From Bacteroidales bacterium (GTDB lineage: Bacteria; Bacteroidota; Bacteroidia; Bacteroidales; VadinHA17), in NCBI GenBank assembly GCA_019429325.1, contig JAHYJA010000011.1:1-37555 (forward strand): a DNA stretch of 37,555 bases, given 5' to 3'. The notes beneath the pieces were generated by a model that made no database searches, was not told where the DNA came from, and worked only from the letters and a program-made list of their open reading frames with translations. The translations under genes and the position numbers were made by a program. Shown here piece after piece: positions 17,214 through 26,082 of the stretch. The stretch's first letter is position 1. Each line of letters starts with the position of its first letter.

Positions 17214-17221
17214 CAAATCTA
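17214..17221 (-). promoter_or_regulatory. TAnnTTTG -7 box for the TonB-dependent receptor gene
   Basis: The minus strand reads TAGATTTG, an exact consensus match, 33 bases before the ATG. Confidence 0.45.
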
Positions 17222-17340
17222 AAGTATTGCGCTGATTCAGTTGAAAAAAAGGTATTAATTTTTCGTTAAATCCAGCGTCGCAATTTACATCTCTTTGGAT
17301 GATCCCCCGTTATCAGAAAAAATTAGTTTTAAACAACTTT

Positions 17341-18588
17341 TTAGTGGTTCGTGTTAATATCTCCGGGTGTAATCAAAGCCATTATCCTGCGGGTTGCTCC
17401 GGTATTTTCCTTAACATATTTTCCAGCCTCTTCTGCCGCATTTCTGTAAAGATTTTCATCACCGGTCCACATCTCAAGGATGTTTTCAAAACCGCTGTGG
17501 TCCCTGAAGGTCATTGCCCCTCCAAGCTTCAAAAGATCAACTGCTTCGCGGAACCTCTCATGGTTCGGGCCAAAGAGCACGGGAATGCCCCAGGCTGCCG
17601 CCTCAAGTACATTATGGATACCCTTGCCAAACCCGCCCCCAATGGCTGCGACATACGCATACCGGTATGCCGACGACAGCATCCCTATGCCGTCTATGAT
17701 CAATACCCTCGAATCGGCAGAAGCATCCGTAAACTCAGAGAACCTGACGGTCCTCACCTTAATTAGCTTCTCAAGCCTGCTTATATTTGCCCTGTCGGTT
17801 TCGTGGGGAGCAAACACCCATTTCATCCTTCCGGGATATCTGTTTATATATTCAGTGATGATCGCTTCATCATCCGCCCAGCTGCTTCCTGCAAGAAAGA
17901 GCATCTCATCACCCCTGAATTTTACGATCTCCGGTATATCCTTCGCGGCTGCGGCAATCTGAACAACCCTGTCGAACCTTGTATCCCCGGCAAGGGTGAC
18001 GTTCTTCAGTCCAAGACTTCCCAGGAGCTCAACGGATTGCTTATCCTGCACAAAAAAATGGGTGAACTTCGCAAGAAGACGCCTGGAAAACGAACCGTAG
18101 CACCTGAAAAAATGTTGCCCGGGACGAAAGATCCCTGAGACCAGATAGAGCGGGATCCCCTTTCGGTGAAGCACTGACAAATAATTGTACCAGAACTCAT
18201 ACTTGACAAATACCGCGAATTCGGGATTCAGCATTGCAATAAACTTCCCGGCGTTGGAAGGAGTATCTGCAGGCAGGTAACAGATGCAGTCGGCATTCCG
18301 GTAATTCTTCCTCACCTCATATCCTGAAGGTGAAAAGAACGAAAGCACGATCTTACGATCCGGCAACTTTTCCCTGATTGCTTCAATTACCGGCCGCCCC
18401 TGTTCAAACTCACCAAGCGAAGCACAATGGATCCAGACGTGTTTTTCTTCAGGACGGATCTTTTTTCCGAGCGTTTCCGGCCAGTTTTTTCGTCCCCTGA
18501 TCCATTGCCCTGCTTTCGGATTGAAGGGAGAAACGATGTAGACCAGGATATTAAATATGTGTATTCCAATATTATAGAGAATCTTCAT
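17341..18588 (-). CDS. waaA: 3-deoxy-D-manno-octulosonic acid (Kdo) transferase
   Basis: 415 residues, GT30 family. An N-terminal membrane anchor (about residues 5-22) is followed by KAGQWIRGRKNWPETL, and WIHCASLGEFEQGRPVIEAI, which contains the conserved catalytic Glu region. VFVKYEFWYNYL and YLVSGIFRPGQHFFR are also typical. The C-terminal Rossmann domain shows FLAGSSWADDE, AAIGGGFGKGIHNVLEAA and PVLFGPNHERF, the sugar-nucleotide (CMP-Kdo) binding signature. It transfers Kdo onto lipid A precursors on the cytoplasmic face of the inner membrane. No other LPS genes are adjacent. It is divergent from the histidine kinase gene across about 100 bases. Confidence 0.92.
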   Translation of the reverse strand: MKILYNIGIHIFNILVYIVSPFNPKAGQWIRGRKNWPETLGKKIRPEEKHVWIHCASLGEFEQGRPVIEAIREKLPDRKIVLSFFSPSGYEVRKNYRNADCICYLPADTPSNAGKFIAMLNPEFAVFVKYEFWYNYLSVLHRKGIPLYLVSGIFRPGQHFFRCYGSFSRRLLAKFTHFFVQDKQSVELLGSLGLKNVTLAGDTRFDRVVQIAAAAKDIPEIVKFRGDEMLFLAGSSWADDEAIITEYINRYPGRMKWVFAPHETDRANISRLEKLIKVRTVRFSEFTDASADSRVLIIDGIGMLSSAYRYAYVAAIGGGFGKGIHNVLEAAAWGIPVLFGPNHERFREAVDLLKLGGAMTFRDHSGFENILEMWTGDENLYRNAAEEAGKYVKENTGATRRIMALITPGDINTNH

Positions 18589-18608
18589 CGGATATGGTTA
18601 AGCCGATC

Positions 18609-18616
18609 CAAAGTTA
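18609..18616 (-). promoter_or_regulatory. TAnnTTTG -7 box for waaA
   Basis: The minus strand reads TAACTTTG, an exact consensus match, 20 bases before the waaA ATG. A TTG lies upstream, but about 24 bases away, longer than usual for -33. Confidence 0.4.
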
Positions 18617-18689
18617 ACACATAAACTGATCTTTGCCGGACAATGCATTAAATTAACACCTATTTTTACAGGAAATATTTTTCATCAAA

Positions 18690-19637
18690 ATGGTACGACT
18701 GATCGCCCTTATAATCTCAATTGTCCTGCAGATAATTGCAGCCGTTATCGCTCTCAGATTCATCAAACTGACAAAATACCGGATCTCCTGGATCCTGCTT
18801 TCCCTGTCATTTGCATTTATGGCTATCCGGAAAATCATCCAGCTTAATGAGTTTTTCCGCGGAACGCCTTCGTACACATGGCAGATGATTGACGAATGGA
18901 TGGGTGTTTTCATCTCAATTATGATAATTGTCGGCGTTGTCCTTATCAGGGAACTCTTTTACTCTCTCAAGCGTGCCGAGGTTGACAGGCTGAGGACCGA
19001 GCGCAGGGTCCTTAATGCGATCATTACAACCGAGGAAAATGAAAAAAAGAGGTTTGCCAAAGATATTCACGACGGGCTCGGTCCAATCCTTTCAACAGTC
19101 AAAATGTCGCTTTCGGCACTTAACGAAAGAATAAAGGATCCGTCGGGAACAGTAATACTCAATAATACCAACCACCTTGTAAATGAAGCCATTGCCACTA
19201 TAAAGGACATATCGGACAACCTCAGCCCTCATGTCCTGCAGAATTTCGGGCTCTCCAGTGCCATTGGCGCCTTTACTTCAAAAATCAACCAGACCAAAGC
19301 CATCAGGGTGGATTTCAAGTCAAACATGGAGAATGAACGCCTCGAGAGCGACAAGGAGGTCGTCCTCTACCGCTCGGCCTGTGAGCTTATTACAAATTCA
19401 ATCAGGCACTCGGGTGCTTCAAGGATCGAAATAGAGTTAAATAAACACGAAAAATTCATTACCTTGCAATTCTATGATAACGGGCGTGGTTTTGACATCT
19501 CATTGCTCGGCGCGGAAGACAACAGAGGCATGGGATTGTCCAATATCGAGACACGTGTCAGGTCGGTCGGGGGTGTATTTATTATTGAAAGCACTCCGGG
19601 AAAAGGAACAAGCGCCCTTATCAAGGTAATTGAGTAA
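18690..19637 (+). CDS. sensor histidine kinase, NarL-partner (HisKA_3) type
   Basis: 315 residues. Three hydrophobic helices fill roughly residues 1-95 (MVRLIALIISIVLQIIAAVI, ISWILLSLSFAFMAI, FISIMIIVGVVLI), with no large extracytoplasmic sensor domain. A short coiled segment leads to HisKA_3 with the phospho-acceptor in FAKDIHDGLGPILSTVKMSL. The HATPase domain has ACELITNSIRHSGAS (N box), GRGFD and NRGMGLSNIETRV (G boxes) and GKGTSALI. With so little outside the membrane it probably senses a membrane-embedded or cytoplasmic cue. The response regulator starts 22 bases downstream and is its obvious partner. The signal is unknown. Confidence 0.88.
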   Translation: MVRLIALIISIVLQIIAAVIALRFIKLTKYRISWILLSLSFAFMAIRKIIQLNEFFRGTPSYTWQMIDEWMGVFISIMIIVGVVLIRELFYSLKRAEVDRLRTERRVLNAIITTEENEKKRFAKDIHDGLGPILSTVKMSLSALNERIKDPSGTVILNNTNHLVNEAIATIKDISDNLSPHVLQNFGLSSAIGAFTSKINQTKAIRVDFKSNMENERLESDKEVVLYRSACELITNSIRHSGASRIEIELNKHEKFITLQFYDNGRGFDISLLGAEDNRGMGLSNIETRVRSVGGVFIIESTPGKGTSALIKVIE

Positions 19638-19659
19638 ACTTCTGACAGGAGCTCACAGG

Positions 19660-20301
19660 ATGGAAAAGATAAGAATAATTATTGCGGACGATCATCAGCT
19701 CTTCCGCAACGGACTGAAAATACTCCTCGACGCGTTCCCTGAATTCGAGGTGGTGGGAGAAGCCTCCAACGGGAAGGAATTCCTGAAGCTTCTTGACCAT
19801 ACAAAAGCCGAAATAGCGCTTATGGACATCAATATGCCCGAGATGGACGGGATCGAAGCAACCCGCAACGCTGTGAAAACTGATCCCGGAATAAACATTA
19901 TCGCCCTCTCGATGTATGGAGAGGAGGAGTATTATTACAAGATGGTTGACGCCGGGGCAAAAGGATTTCTCCTCAAGGACTCGGATATTGCTGAAGTAAA
20001 GGAAGCCATTCTTACAATAAGAAAGGGCGGCAGCTATTTCTCGCAGGAACTGCTCTATTACGTTATCCAGAAGATCAAGCACCGCGAAACAGAAAAGAAA
20101 TCTGCCAACCTTTCAAAAAGGGAAAAAGAGATCCTGATAAAAATTTGCGAGGGACTCTCGAACCAGGAGATAGCAGAGTCGCTGTTCATAAGCAAACGAA
20201 CGGTCGACAAACACCGCGCCAACCTTCTTGGGAAAACCAACTCAAAGAATACTGCCAGCCTGATCCTGTTTGCTTTAAGAAACAAGCTTATTGAACTTTA
20301 G
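19660..20301 (+). CDS. NarL/FixJ-family response regulator
   Basis: 213 residues from the ATG at 19660, preferred over the TTG at 19630 because MEKIRIIIADDHQLFRNGL is the standard receiver start and a purine-rich CACAGGA precedes it. The receiver domain (about 1-120) has the DD acid pair, the phosphorylated Asp in ALMDINMPEMDG, and the Lys in KGFLLKDSD. A LuxR-type helix-turn-helix (about 150-210) shows LSKREKEILIKICEGLSNQE and SKRTVDKHRANLL. It is a transcription factor activated by the kinase encoded just upstream. Target genes cannot be read from the sequence; yraN follows 31 bases downstream and may be co-transcribed. Confidence 0.9.
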   Translation: MEKIRIIIADDHQLFRNGLKILLDAFPEFEVVGEASNGKEFLKLLDHTKAEIALMDINMPEMDGIEATRNAVKTDPGINIIALSMYGEEEYYYKMVDAGAKGFLLKDSDIAEVKEAILTIRKGGSYFSQELLYYVIQKIKHRETEKKSANLSKREKEILIKICEGLSNQEIAESLFISKRTVDKHRANLLGKTNSKNTASLILFALRNKLIEL

Positions 20302-20332
20302 AACTCTATATATCGCTGATAATATATCACTT

Positions 20333-20701
20333 ATGGCCGAATCTCATATCCTGGGACAGAAAGGGGAGTCGCTTGCCGCCACTTACCTTGAGGAAGCCGG
20401 GTATAAAATCCGCCACAAAAACTGGAAATCCGGAAGGAAGGAGCTGGATATCGTTGCGGAAAACAAGGATTTTATTGTCTTCGCCGAAGTAAAGACACGG
20501 ACCGGGAATTTCCCGGACCAGCATCCCGGCGAGCTGGTTTCCAGGGAAAAACAGAGATTGATCCAGTTCGCGGCCGAAGATTATATAAGAAAATATGAGA
20601 TAACCAAGGAGAATCGCTTCGATGTAATAGTCATTAAATCTTACGGCCGGTCGATGGAGATAGAACATATCCCTTATGCATTTTATCCCTCTCTCCGGTA
20701 A
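20333..20701 (+). CDS. YraN family (UPF0102) nuclease-fold protein
   Basis: 122 residues from the ATG at 20333; the ORF track begins 14 codons upstream, overlapping the regulator, with no family similarity there. MAESHILGQKGESLAATYL and GYKIRHKNWKSGRKELDIVA match UPF0102. The PD-(D/E)xK-like core is ELDIVAENKDFIVFAEVKTR. The fold is that of Holliday-junction-resolvase-like endonucleases, but the cellular role of YraN is not established. Length is normal. It lies just after the two-component pair and 62 bases before the exported peptidase gene. Confidence 0.85.
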   Translation: MAESHILGQKGESLAATYLEEAGYKIRHKNWKSGRKELDIVAENKDFIVFAEVKTRTGNFPDQHPGELVSREKQRLIQFAAEDYIRKYEITKENRFDVIVIKSYGRSMEIEHIPYAFYPSLR

Positions 20702-20763
20702 CTCCTAATAAATCATTCAGAATCAGGATTGAAATCACATCAATAAATTAATAAACAACAATC

Positions 20764-21975
20764 ATGAAAATCAAATTTTTAATACTTTTCGCGGCGGCAT
20801 GTCTGACCCTGAGCACCAATGCACAAAGGAAAACAGCTGCCTCTGCCGCGGGGGGACCCGACGAGGGCTTCAGATTCACTACCCTGGTTGAACTTAAAGC
20901 CACACCCGTAAAGAATCAGGCAAGTACCGGAACCTGCTGGTGTTTTGCCACCACATCGTTCATCGAGTCGGAATTGCTTAGGAAAGGCAAGGGAGAATAC
21001 GACCTGTCGGAGATGTTCATCGTCAGGTATAATTATATCGACCGGCTTAAGGATAATTACCTGAGGCAGGGAAAAGGCAATCTTGGGCCGGGCAGCCTCT
21101 CACACGATTTCATGAGGGTATTCAGTAATACCGGCATTGTTCCCGATGAAGTCTACGCGGGGCTGAACTACGGATCACCGACACATAATCACGGAGAACT
21201 ACAGGCATTTATAAACAGCATTGCCTCCGTTCCCGTTCAGAGAAAAAGGGAGAGCGACCAATACCGGATGATTGCGAATGCCGTCCTTGATACTTATCTG
21301 GGAAAGGTGCCAGAATACTTCACCTACCGGGGAGTAACCCATACACCCGAATCCTTTGCCAAAAGCCTTGAGATCGACCCGGATGATTATGTGCAGATAA
21401 CCTCATTCACACATTTCCCGTTCTACACGAAGGGAGTGCTCGAGGTTCCGGACAACTGGTCGATGGAACGTTTTTACAATGTCCCGCTTGACGAGCTGAT
21501 CGAAATAATGGATTATTCGTTCAATAACGGGTACACTGTCAACTGGGATGGTGATGTAAGTGAAAGGGGATTCTCTCACGCAAACGGTGTGGCAATAAAT
21601 CCTGTGATCTCCACCGGACCGGATCTTTCGACGACCGACAGGGCAAGGTTTGAAAGAACACCATCGCCGGCAGGCGCCGTCGATCCATTCAGCTTTGCAC
21701 GGCCTGTTCCGGAGATCAATGTCACCCAGCAGATCCGCCAGGCCGGGTATGAGAACTTCACCACTACCGACGATCATCTTATGCACATGACCGGGGTAGT
21801 AAAGGACCAGAACGGCACGAAATACTATATAACCAAGAACTCATGGGGAACTGAAAGAAACAAATCCGGAGGTTACCTGAATATCTCTGAAAGCTTCGTA
21901 CGGGCAAAGACAATCTTCATCATGGTCCATAAAGATGGCGTTCCCCCGGCCATAAGGACAAAACTGGGATTTTAG
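20764..21975 (+). CDS. exported C1B (bleomycin hydrolase/aminopeptidase C-like) cysteine peptidase
   Basis: 403 residues. A signal peptide (MKIKFLILFAAACLTLSTNAQ) precedes the papain-fold enzyme. The active-site Gln and Cys are in PVKNQASTGTCWCFA, His in DDHLMHMTGVVKD and Asn in YITKNSWGTE, so the full catalytic set is present. ELDLSEM-like YDLSEMFIVRYNYIDR is typical of C1B peptidases. Cytosolic PepC forms hexamers that trim peptides; this exported Bacteroidota version probably degrades peptides in the periplasm or at the outer membrane. No type IX sorting domain is visible at the C-terminus. Its stop codon overlaps the convergent luxE-like stop by four bases. Confidence 0.85.
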   Translation: MKIKFLILFAAACLTLSTNAQRKTAASAAGGPDEGFRFTTLVELKATPVKNQASTGTCWCFATTSFIESELLRKGKGEYDLSEMFIVRYNYIDRLKDNYLRQGKGNLGPGSLSHDFMRVFSNTGIVPDEVYAGLNYGSPTHNHGELQAFINSIASVPVQRKRESDQYRMIANAVLDTYLGKVPEYFTYRGVTHTPESFAKSLEIDPDDYVQITSFTHFPFYTKGVLEVPDNWSMERFYNVPLDELIEIMDYSFNNGYTVNWDGDVSERGFSHANGVAINPVISTGPDLSTTDRARFERTPSPAGAVDPFSFARPVPEINVTQQIRQAGYENFTTTDDHLMHMTGVVKDQNGTKYYITKNSWGTERNKSGGYLNISESFVRAKTIFIMVHKDGVPPAIRTKLGF

Positions 21976-22961
21976 CCGAACAACAGGTTGCAGCCGCGTA
22001 TATCGCTGTTGTCAAACCTTCCGAGGACCTCGAACGTACCGTCCTCATTCAGTCTGCCAATGTCGCTGGTAGCGATGAAGGAGCACGAATAGAGATTGGC
22101 AAGGTCGATGACATTTATCCCGCCTGTTCTCCCCGGCTTTTCAAATATCGTGAGGGGGTCCTGCGGGTCCCTTATCACGATCTTCATCCAGGGCGGGCAT
22201 CTGAAGATCCCGTTCCCTGCCGACCAGGCCTGGCTGAGAAGCTCCGTCATCCCATATTCGGAATGGATGACTTCAACATTTAATTTACTCTTAAGTATTT
22301 CATGAAGTTCGCCTCTTGTGATCTCCTTTCGTCTTCCCTTCATACCGCCGGTCTCAGTTACGATAACCCCGGAAAGGTCGGGAGAGTACTTTTCTGCAAG
22401 GTCGAGCAGTGCAAAGCTTACGCCGGCCAGGATGATCTTTTCCTGTCTCTTCTTCGCCTCAGAAAGGTTTTTCACAAGCTCCGGGAGCCTGCCGTCGTAA
22501 AACCCGCTGCCCTCCCCTGAGCTTCTTCCGGTCAGGCTGTTCATCATATAAACCAGGGATGAGTTCCCCCGTTGGGTATAGGAAGGGAGCAGTGCGGCAA
22601 TGACATAATCCGACGGATCTCCGTAGAACAGTTCAAAACATTTTGAAAAGCTCCGCTCATAAAGAGCCGCGCTGTGGACAAAATGCCGGGCAGGCATCAT
22701 TCCTTCTGTTCCGCTGCTTTCGAAGACCAGTCCGGCAGGAAGATCTTCCGTAATTACTTTATGGTTCCTGAAAAACTCAGCAGGAAGAAAAGGGATCTCG
22801 TTGGCAGTGGCAGGCCTTATGCCTGACCTGCCAAGGGCATCAAGATAGGCGGAGTATACCGGATTGTTTCCGGCCTGGTATCTGAAGATGGCGAGGGCGC
22901 TGGTCTGAAAATCTTCGGGACGGCTGACAGTAAAAATTTTTCCTGGCAGATCTTCGGTCAT
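21972..22961 (-). CDS. LuxE-like acyl-protein synthetase
   Basis: 329 residues from the ATG at 22961 (MTEDLPGKIF), which begins two bases after the upstream lipoprotein stop; the ORF track's longer form overlaps that gene. The protein resembles the LuxE/acyl-adenylate domain: PFLPAEFFRNHKVI, VFESSGTEG as the adenylate-forming P-loop-like motif, VIVTETGGMKGRRKEI, IHSEYGMTELLSQAW and a C-terminal TSDIGRLNEDG. Enzymes of this family activate a fatty acid or aryl acid with ATP and load it onto a protein or CoA. No luciferase, reductase (LuxC) or acyl-carrier gene is nearby, so bioluminescence is not implied. Substrate unknown. Confidence 0.75.
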   Translation of the reverse strand: MTEDLPGKIFTVSRPEDFQTSALAIFRYQAGNNPVYSAYLDALGRSGIRPATANEIPFLPAEFFRNHKVITEDLPAGLVFESSGTEGMMPARHFVHSAALYERSFSKCFELFYGDPSDYVIAALLPSYTQRGNSSLVYMMNSLTGRSSGEGSGFYDGRLPELVKNLSEAKKRQEKIILAGVSFALLDLAEKYSPDLSGVIVTETGGMKGRRKEITRGELHEILKSKLNVEVIHSEYGMTELLSQAWSAGNGIFRCPPWMKIVIRDPQDPLTIFEKPGRTGGINVIDLANLYSCSFIATSDIGRLNEDGTFEVLGRFDNSDIRGCNLLFG

Positions 22962-22963
22962 TA

Positions 22964-23491
22964 TCAGGGGAATGTCAGGGTCCCGTCGGGCTGGTACGCC
23001 CATTCGAATGTGCATTCGGCGTATGGCCAGACATCCCGTTCCTCGGAAAAGGCAGCAGTGATCAGGAATTTGGCGTACTTCTCAGTAGCTGTTCTGAAGA
23101 TCCATATCTGGCCGGCCTCTATCGCATCGGCATCCTCCTCCCATTGTGAGACGGTTGCGGAATTCAGGTTGTCATAAGCCAGTTTGGCATCGGTGGCGCT
23201 TGCATACTGACCGGCCTTATAAAATGAACTTTTGAAATTTGTGGTCTGCAGGTTCAGCTTGAGAATGCTGCCGTATATGTCTGTAACCGCTATCAGTGTT
23301 ATGTCAGGCGGGGGATTGTCAAGTGTCGAGGTCTTTTTCGCTCCCGAGAATGAGAAACCCATGGCGTAGTATGGTCCCTCCCCGTATAGGTTATTATCAA
23401 TGGTAATAGTCCCTGCTACCGCGGGATCCTTTTCCTTTTTGCATCCTGCAACAAGGAGTATCACCAGAACCAATACCAGATATCTTCTCAT
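22964..23491 (-). CDS. hypothetical lipoprotein
   Basis: 175 residues, not recognised. The N-terminus MRRYLVLVLVILLVAGCKKEKD is a textbook lipoprotein signal with lipobox LVAGC, so the mature protein should be lipid-anchored in the envelope. The +2 to +5 residues are KKEK, charged, as often seen in Bacteroidota. The rest is soluble and mostly beta (GTITIDNNLYGEGPYYAMGF, GQIWIFRTATEKYAKFLI), with no known motif. It is the first gene of a two-gene operon with the luxE-like gene (two-base gap). An exact TAnnTTTG box lies nine bases before the ATG, implying a very short leader. Confidence 0.7.
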   Translation of the reverse strand: MRRYLVLVLVILLVAGCKKEKDPAVAGTITIDNNLYGEGPYYAMGFSFSGAKKTSTLDNPPPDITLIAVTDIYGSILKLNLQTTNFKSSFYKAGQYASATDAKLAYDNLNSATVSQWEEDADAIEAGQIWIFRTATEKYAKFLITAAFSEERDVWPYAECTFEWAYQPDGTLTFP

Positions 23492-23500
23492 AACTACTCA

Positions 23501-23508
23501 CAAAGATA
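23501..23508 (-). promoter_or_regulatory. TAnnTTTG -7 box for the lipoprotein/luxE-like operon
   Basis: The minus strand reads TATCTTTG, an exact match, nine bases before the lipoprotein ATG; the transcript would be almost leaderless. Confidence 0.4.
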
Positions 23509-23529
23509 ACAAATTTTCCCACGCTCTGT

Positions 23530-23553
23530 CTCTACGCTCTACGCTCTACGCTC
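23530..23553 (+). repeat. heptamer tandem repeat CTCTACG x3
   Basis: Three exact CTCTACG copies plus CTC lie in the 63-base gap between the lipoprotein gene and the pgk stop codon. Too short for a CRISPR; a member of the short-period intergenic repeats seen in this window. Confidence 0.6.
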
Positions 23554-23554
23554 A

Positions 23555-24817
23555 CTACTCCCCTCTCACCGCCACAATCCCCGGCAGTTTCTTCCCTTCC
23601 ATATACTCGAGCATGGCGCCGCCGCCGGTCGAGACATAGCTTACCCTGTCGGTCAGACCGTTCTTACTTAAAGCCGCTACGGAATCGCCGCCGCCGATAA
23701 GGCTGAAGGCCCCTTTGGCAGTGGCCTCAGCAATTGCATGAGCTATCGCCGTGGTACCCTTCGAAAACTTTTCCATTTCAAAGACTCCCATCGGGCCGTT
23801 CCAGAGTATCGTTTTAGAATTCTCAATGACAGAAGTAAAGAGTTTTACAGATTCCCCTCCGATGTCGAGGCCCATCCATCCGTCTTCGACTGCATCGACA
23901 GATGTAAGGGAGGTATTGGCATTATTGTCGAAGGCATCGCCGTTCAGGCTGTCAACGGGAAGATACAGGTTAACGTTCTTTTCCTTTGCCTTTTCGATGA
24001 TCGACAGGGCAAGATCAAGCTTGTCCTCCTCGCATAATGATTTGCCAATCTTCCCTCCCTTTGCCTTTATGAAAGTATATGTCATTCCGCCGCCAATTAT
24101 CAGGTTATCGACCCTGTTAAGAAGGTTTTCGATAAGAAGAATTTTGTCCGACACCTTTGCTCCTCCCATAATGGCTGTGAAGGGACGCTGCGAGCCATGA
24201 AGCACCTTGTCCATTGCAGCCAGTTCGCTGTTGATCAGAAAGCCGAACATGATCTTGTCCTTCGGGAAGAACTCTGCCATAACGGCTGTGGTGGCATGTG
24301 CCCTGTGGGCGGTCCCGAAAGCATCATTCACATACACCCCGGCATAAGCAGACAGCTTTCCCGCCATCTCCTTCTGTCTGGCCTTCATTTCGGCCTTCGC
24401 GTTCTTCTTTTCTTCGTCTGATGCAGTGTCAGGCAGTTTGGGTTTGCCTTCCTCCTCGGGATAGAACCTGACATTCTCCAGAAGGAGAACCTCTCCCGGC
24501 TGAAGGGCGGCAGACATTTTCTCAGCAGCCTCGCCCAGACAATCATCTGCAAACTTTACTTTTTTCCCGAGATGCTTTTCCAGGACGGGAAGAACGGGTT
24601 TCAGTGAATATTTCTCCATCGGGCCGTCAGGCCTGCCCAGGTGTGATATCAGTATGACACATCCGCCATCTTCCGTGATCTTGTTTATTGTCGGAAGGGC
24701 TCCCCTGATGCGGGTATCGTCCGTTACGGTAAATGTCTGCTTGTCAAGAGGCACATTGAAGTCCACCCTTACAATGGCTTTCCTGCCTTTGAAACTGAAG
24801 TCCTGTATCATTTTCAT
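23555..24817 (-). CDS. pgk: phosphoglycerate kinase
   Basis: 420 residues. Signature blocks are [78 protein letters not shown], and [11 protein letters not shown] with the phosphate-binding glycines. Length is slightly above the usual 390-400 because of a charged insert near residues 130-150 ([17 protein letters not shown]), which I take to be common in Bacteroidota. It interconverts 1,3-bisphosphoglycerate and 3-phosphoglycerate, making ATP in glycolysis. It appears monocistronic, with a TAnnTTTG box 40 bases upstream, and is divergent from holB. Confidence 0.96.
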   Translation of the reverse strand: MKMIQDFSFKGRKAIVRVDFNVPLDKQTFTVTDDTRIRGALPTINKITEDGGCVILISHLGRPDGPMEKYSLKPVLPVLEKHLGKKVKFADDCLGEAAEKMSAALQPGEVLLLENVRFYPEEEGKPKLPDTASDEEKKNAKAEMKARQKEMAGKLSAYAGVYVNDAFGTAHRAHATTAVMAEFFPKDKIMFGFLINSELAAMDKVLHGSQRPFTAIMGGAKVSDKILLIENLLNRVDNLIIGGGMTYTFIKAKGGKIGKSLCEEDKLDLALSIIEKAKEKNVNLYLPVDSLNGDAFDNNANTSLTSVDAVEDGWMGLDIGGESVKLFTSVIENSKTILWNGPMGVFEMEKFSKGTTAIAHAIAEATAKGAFSLIGGGDSVAALSKNGLTDRVSYVSTGGGAMLEYMEGKKLPGIVAVRGE

Positions 24818-24857
24818 AGATCGGTGTTTTTGTTTTTTACTGAGAAACTTTACCCTG

Positions 24858-24865
24858 CAAACCTA
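24858..24865 (-). promoter_or_regulatory. TAnnTTTG -7 box for pgk
   Basis: The minus strand reads TAGGTTTG, an exact consensus match, 40 bases before the pgk ATG. Confidence 0.5.
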
Positions 24866-24925
24866 CTGATTTTTTATAAATCTTCAGCTTCAAAAAACAA
24901 CTTACCGCGACAATTAAAATATTGC

Positions 24926-24933
24926 TAATTTTG
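24926..24933 (+). promoter_or_regulatory. TAnnTTTG -7 box for holB (possibly leaderless)
   Basis: TAATTTTG ends six bases before the holB ATG at 24940. If it is the true -7 element, transcription would begin at or next to the start codon. The GAGGGGA just before the ATG could alternatively be a ribosome-binding site served by a more distant promoter. Confidence 0.35.
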
Positions 24934-24939
24934 AGGGGA

Positions 24940-26067
24940 ATGAAATTCTCACAGATACCGGGGCAAAAGGAGATCATTGCGAAACTTCTCATGTCGGTCA
25001 GCCAGGAGAGGGTGAGCCATGCCCAGCTATTCTCGGGTCCCGAAGGCTGCGGCAGCCTGGCACTTGCGCTTGCGTATGCCCAGTATATAAGCTGTGAGAA
25101 CAGGAAACCGGATGATTCCTGCGGGGTATGCAAATCGTGCGTGAAGTATGAAAAAATGATACATCCCGATCAGCATTTCGTCTTTCCGGTAATAAAGGAC
25201 AAGAAGAATTCCGACCCTGTAAGCGATACTTTTATTGAACACTGGCGTGAGTTTGTAATACACTCACCTTTTTTTACGATCAACAACTGGTTCGATTCAA
25301 TAGAGGTTGGCAATGCCCAGGGCCTTATTTTCGCATCGGAAGCTTCTGAAATCATTAAGAAACTGAGTCTCAAGCCCTTCGAATCGGATTTCAAGATTAT
25401 GATAATATGGTTGCCCGAGAAAATGCACCAGACCACTGCCAATAAGCTGCTTAAGCTTATCGAGGAGCCGCCCGAAAAAACACTCTTCCTCCTTGTTTCG
25501 GAAGAGTCGGACAAGATCATTCCCACGATGCTCTCGAGATGCCAGCTTGTAAAGATCCCGGCCTTCAGAAGGGAGGAAATCGAAAAATACCTGACCGGGA
25601 GGTTTGGCATTGATGCAAAGAACGCGTCGGACCTGGCCGCTGTTGCCAACGGCAATATTGTCAGGGCAATCGGGCTTTGCGAGAACAGCGATACCTACGT
25701 AATGAATCTCGAGCGCTTCAGGAACCTCATGCGCAATGCCTGGAAACGCGATATCATCTCTGTCATCGGATGGAGCGAGGGTATGGCTGTAACGGGAAGG
25801 GAGGCCCAGAAGAATTTCCTGTCCTTCGCTCTCAGACTGCTCAGGGAGAACCTGATGCTTTCGCTCTGCCAGGTAAACGATAATTTAATTTTCCTTACCG
25901 GCGAAGAGGCTGAGTTCTCGAAAAAGTTCCACCCGTTCATTAATCAGACAAATGTTTATCCTCTTGCCGAAGAGCTTAACCTCGCTTTTTCCCATATCGA
26001 AGCCAACGGAAATCCCAAGATCATTTTCCTCGATCTGGCGCTTAAGGTTACCAGGCTGATCCGCTGA
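24940..26067 (+). CDS. holB: DNA polymerase III subunit delta'
   Basis: 375 residues from the ATG at 24940; the ORF track's TTG at 24922 overlaps a promoter-like word. The AAA+ clamp-loader fold shows MKFSQIPGQKEIIAKLLMSV, HAQLFSGPEGCGSLALALAY (a degenerate P loop without the lysine, normal for delta'), and the zinc module CENRKPDDSCGVCKSC. IWLPEKMHQTTANKLLKLIEEPPEKT and LSRCQL are the conserved sensor and arginine-finger region (SRC). Delta' is the non-ATP-binding stator that helps load the beta clamp. It heads the long plus-strand run holB-ricT-gldH; the ricT start lies 72 bases downstream and has its own promoter word. Confidence 0.9.
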   Translation: MKFSQIPGQKEIIAKLLMSVSQERVSHAQLFSGPEGCGSLALALAYAQYISCENRKPDDSCGVCKSCVKYEKMIHPDQHFVFPVIKDKKNSDPVSDTFIEHWREFVIHSPFFTINNWFDSIEVGNAQGLIFASEASEIIKKLSLKPFESDFKIMIIWLPEKMHQTTANKLLKLIEEPPEKTLFLLVSEESDKIIPTMLSRCQLVKIPAFRREEIEKYLTGRFGIDAKNASDLAAVANGNIVRAIGLCENSDTYVMNLERFRNLMRNAWKRDIISVIGWSEGMAVTGREAQKNFLSFALRLLRENLMLSLCQVNDNLIFLTGEEAEFSKKFHPFINQTNVYPLAEELNLAFSHIEANGNPKIIFLDLALKVTRLIR

Positions 26068-26082
26068 CCATTAAGGTGTTTA

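Noticed and set aside
18690-19637. PorY, the kinase partner of PorX
   Set aside because: The kinase is HisKA_3/NarL-type and has its own adjacent LuxR-type regulator; PorY-type kinases use the standard HisKA domain.
21972-22961. Bioluminescence (lux) genes
   Set aside because: Only the LuxE-like domain is present; no luciferase, LuxC or LuxD nearby. LuxE-like proteins are common in non-luminous Bacteroidota.
23530-23553. CRISPR array
   Set aside because: The CTCTACG copies are seven-base direct tandems without spacers, and no cas genes are present.
23751-24200. 149-residue plus-strand ORF antisense to pgk
   Set aside because: A Ser/Pro-rich shadow of the well-conserved pgk gene, with no evidence of its own.
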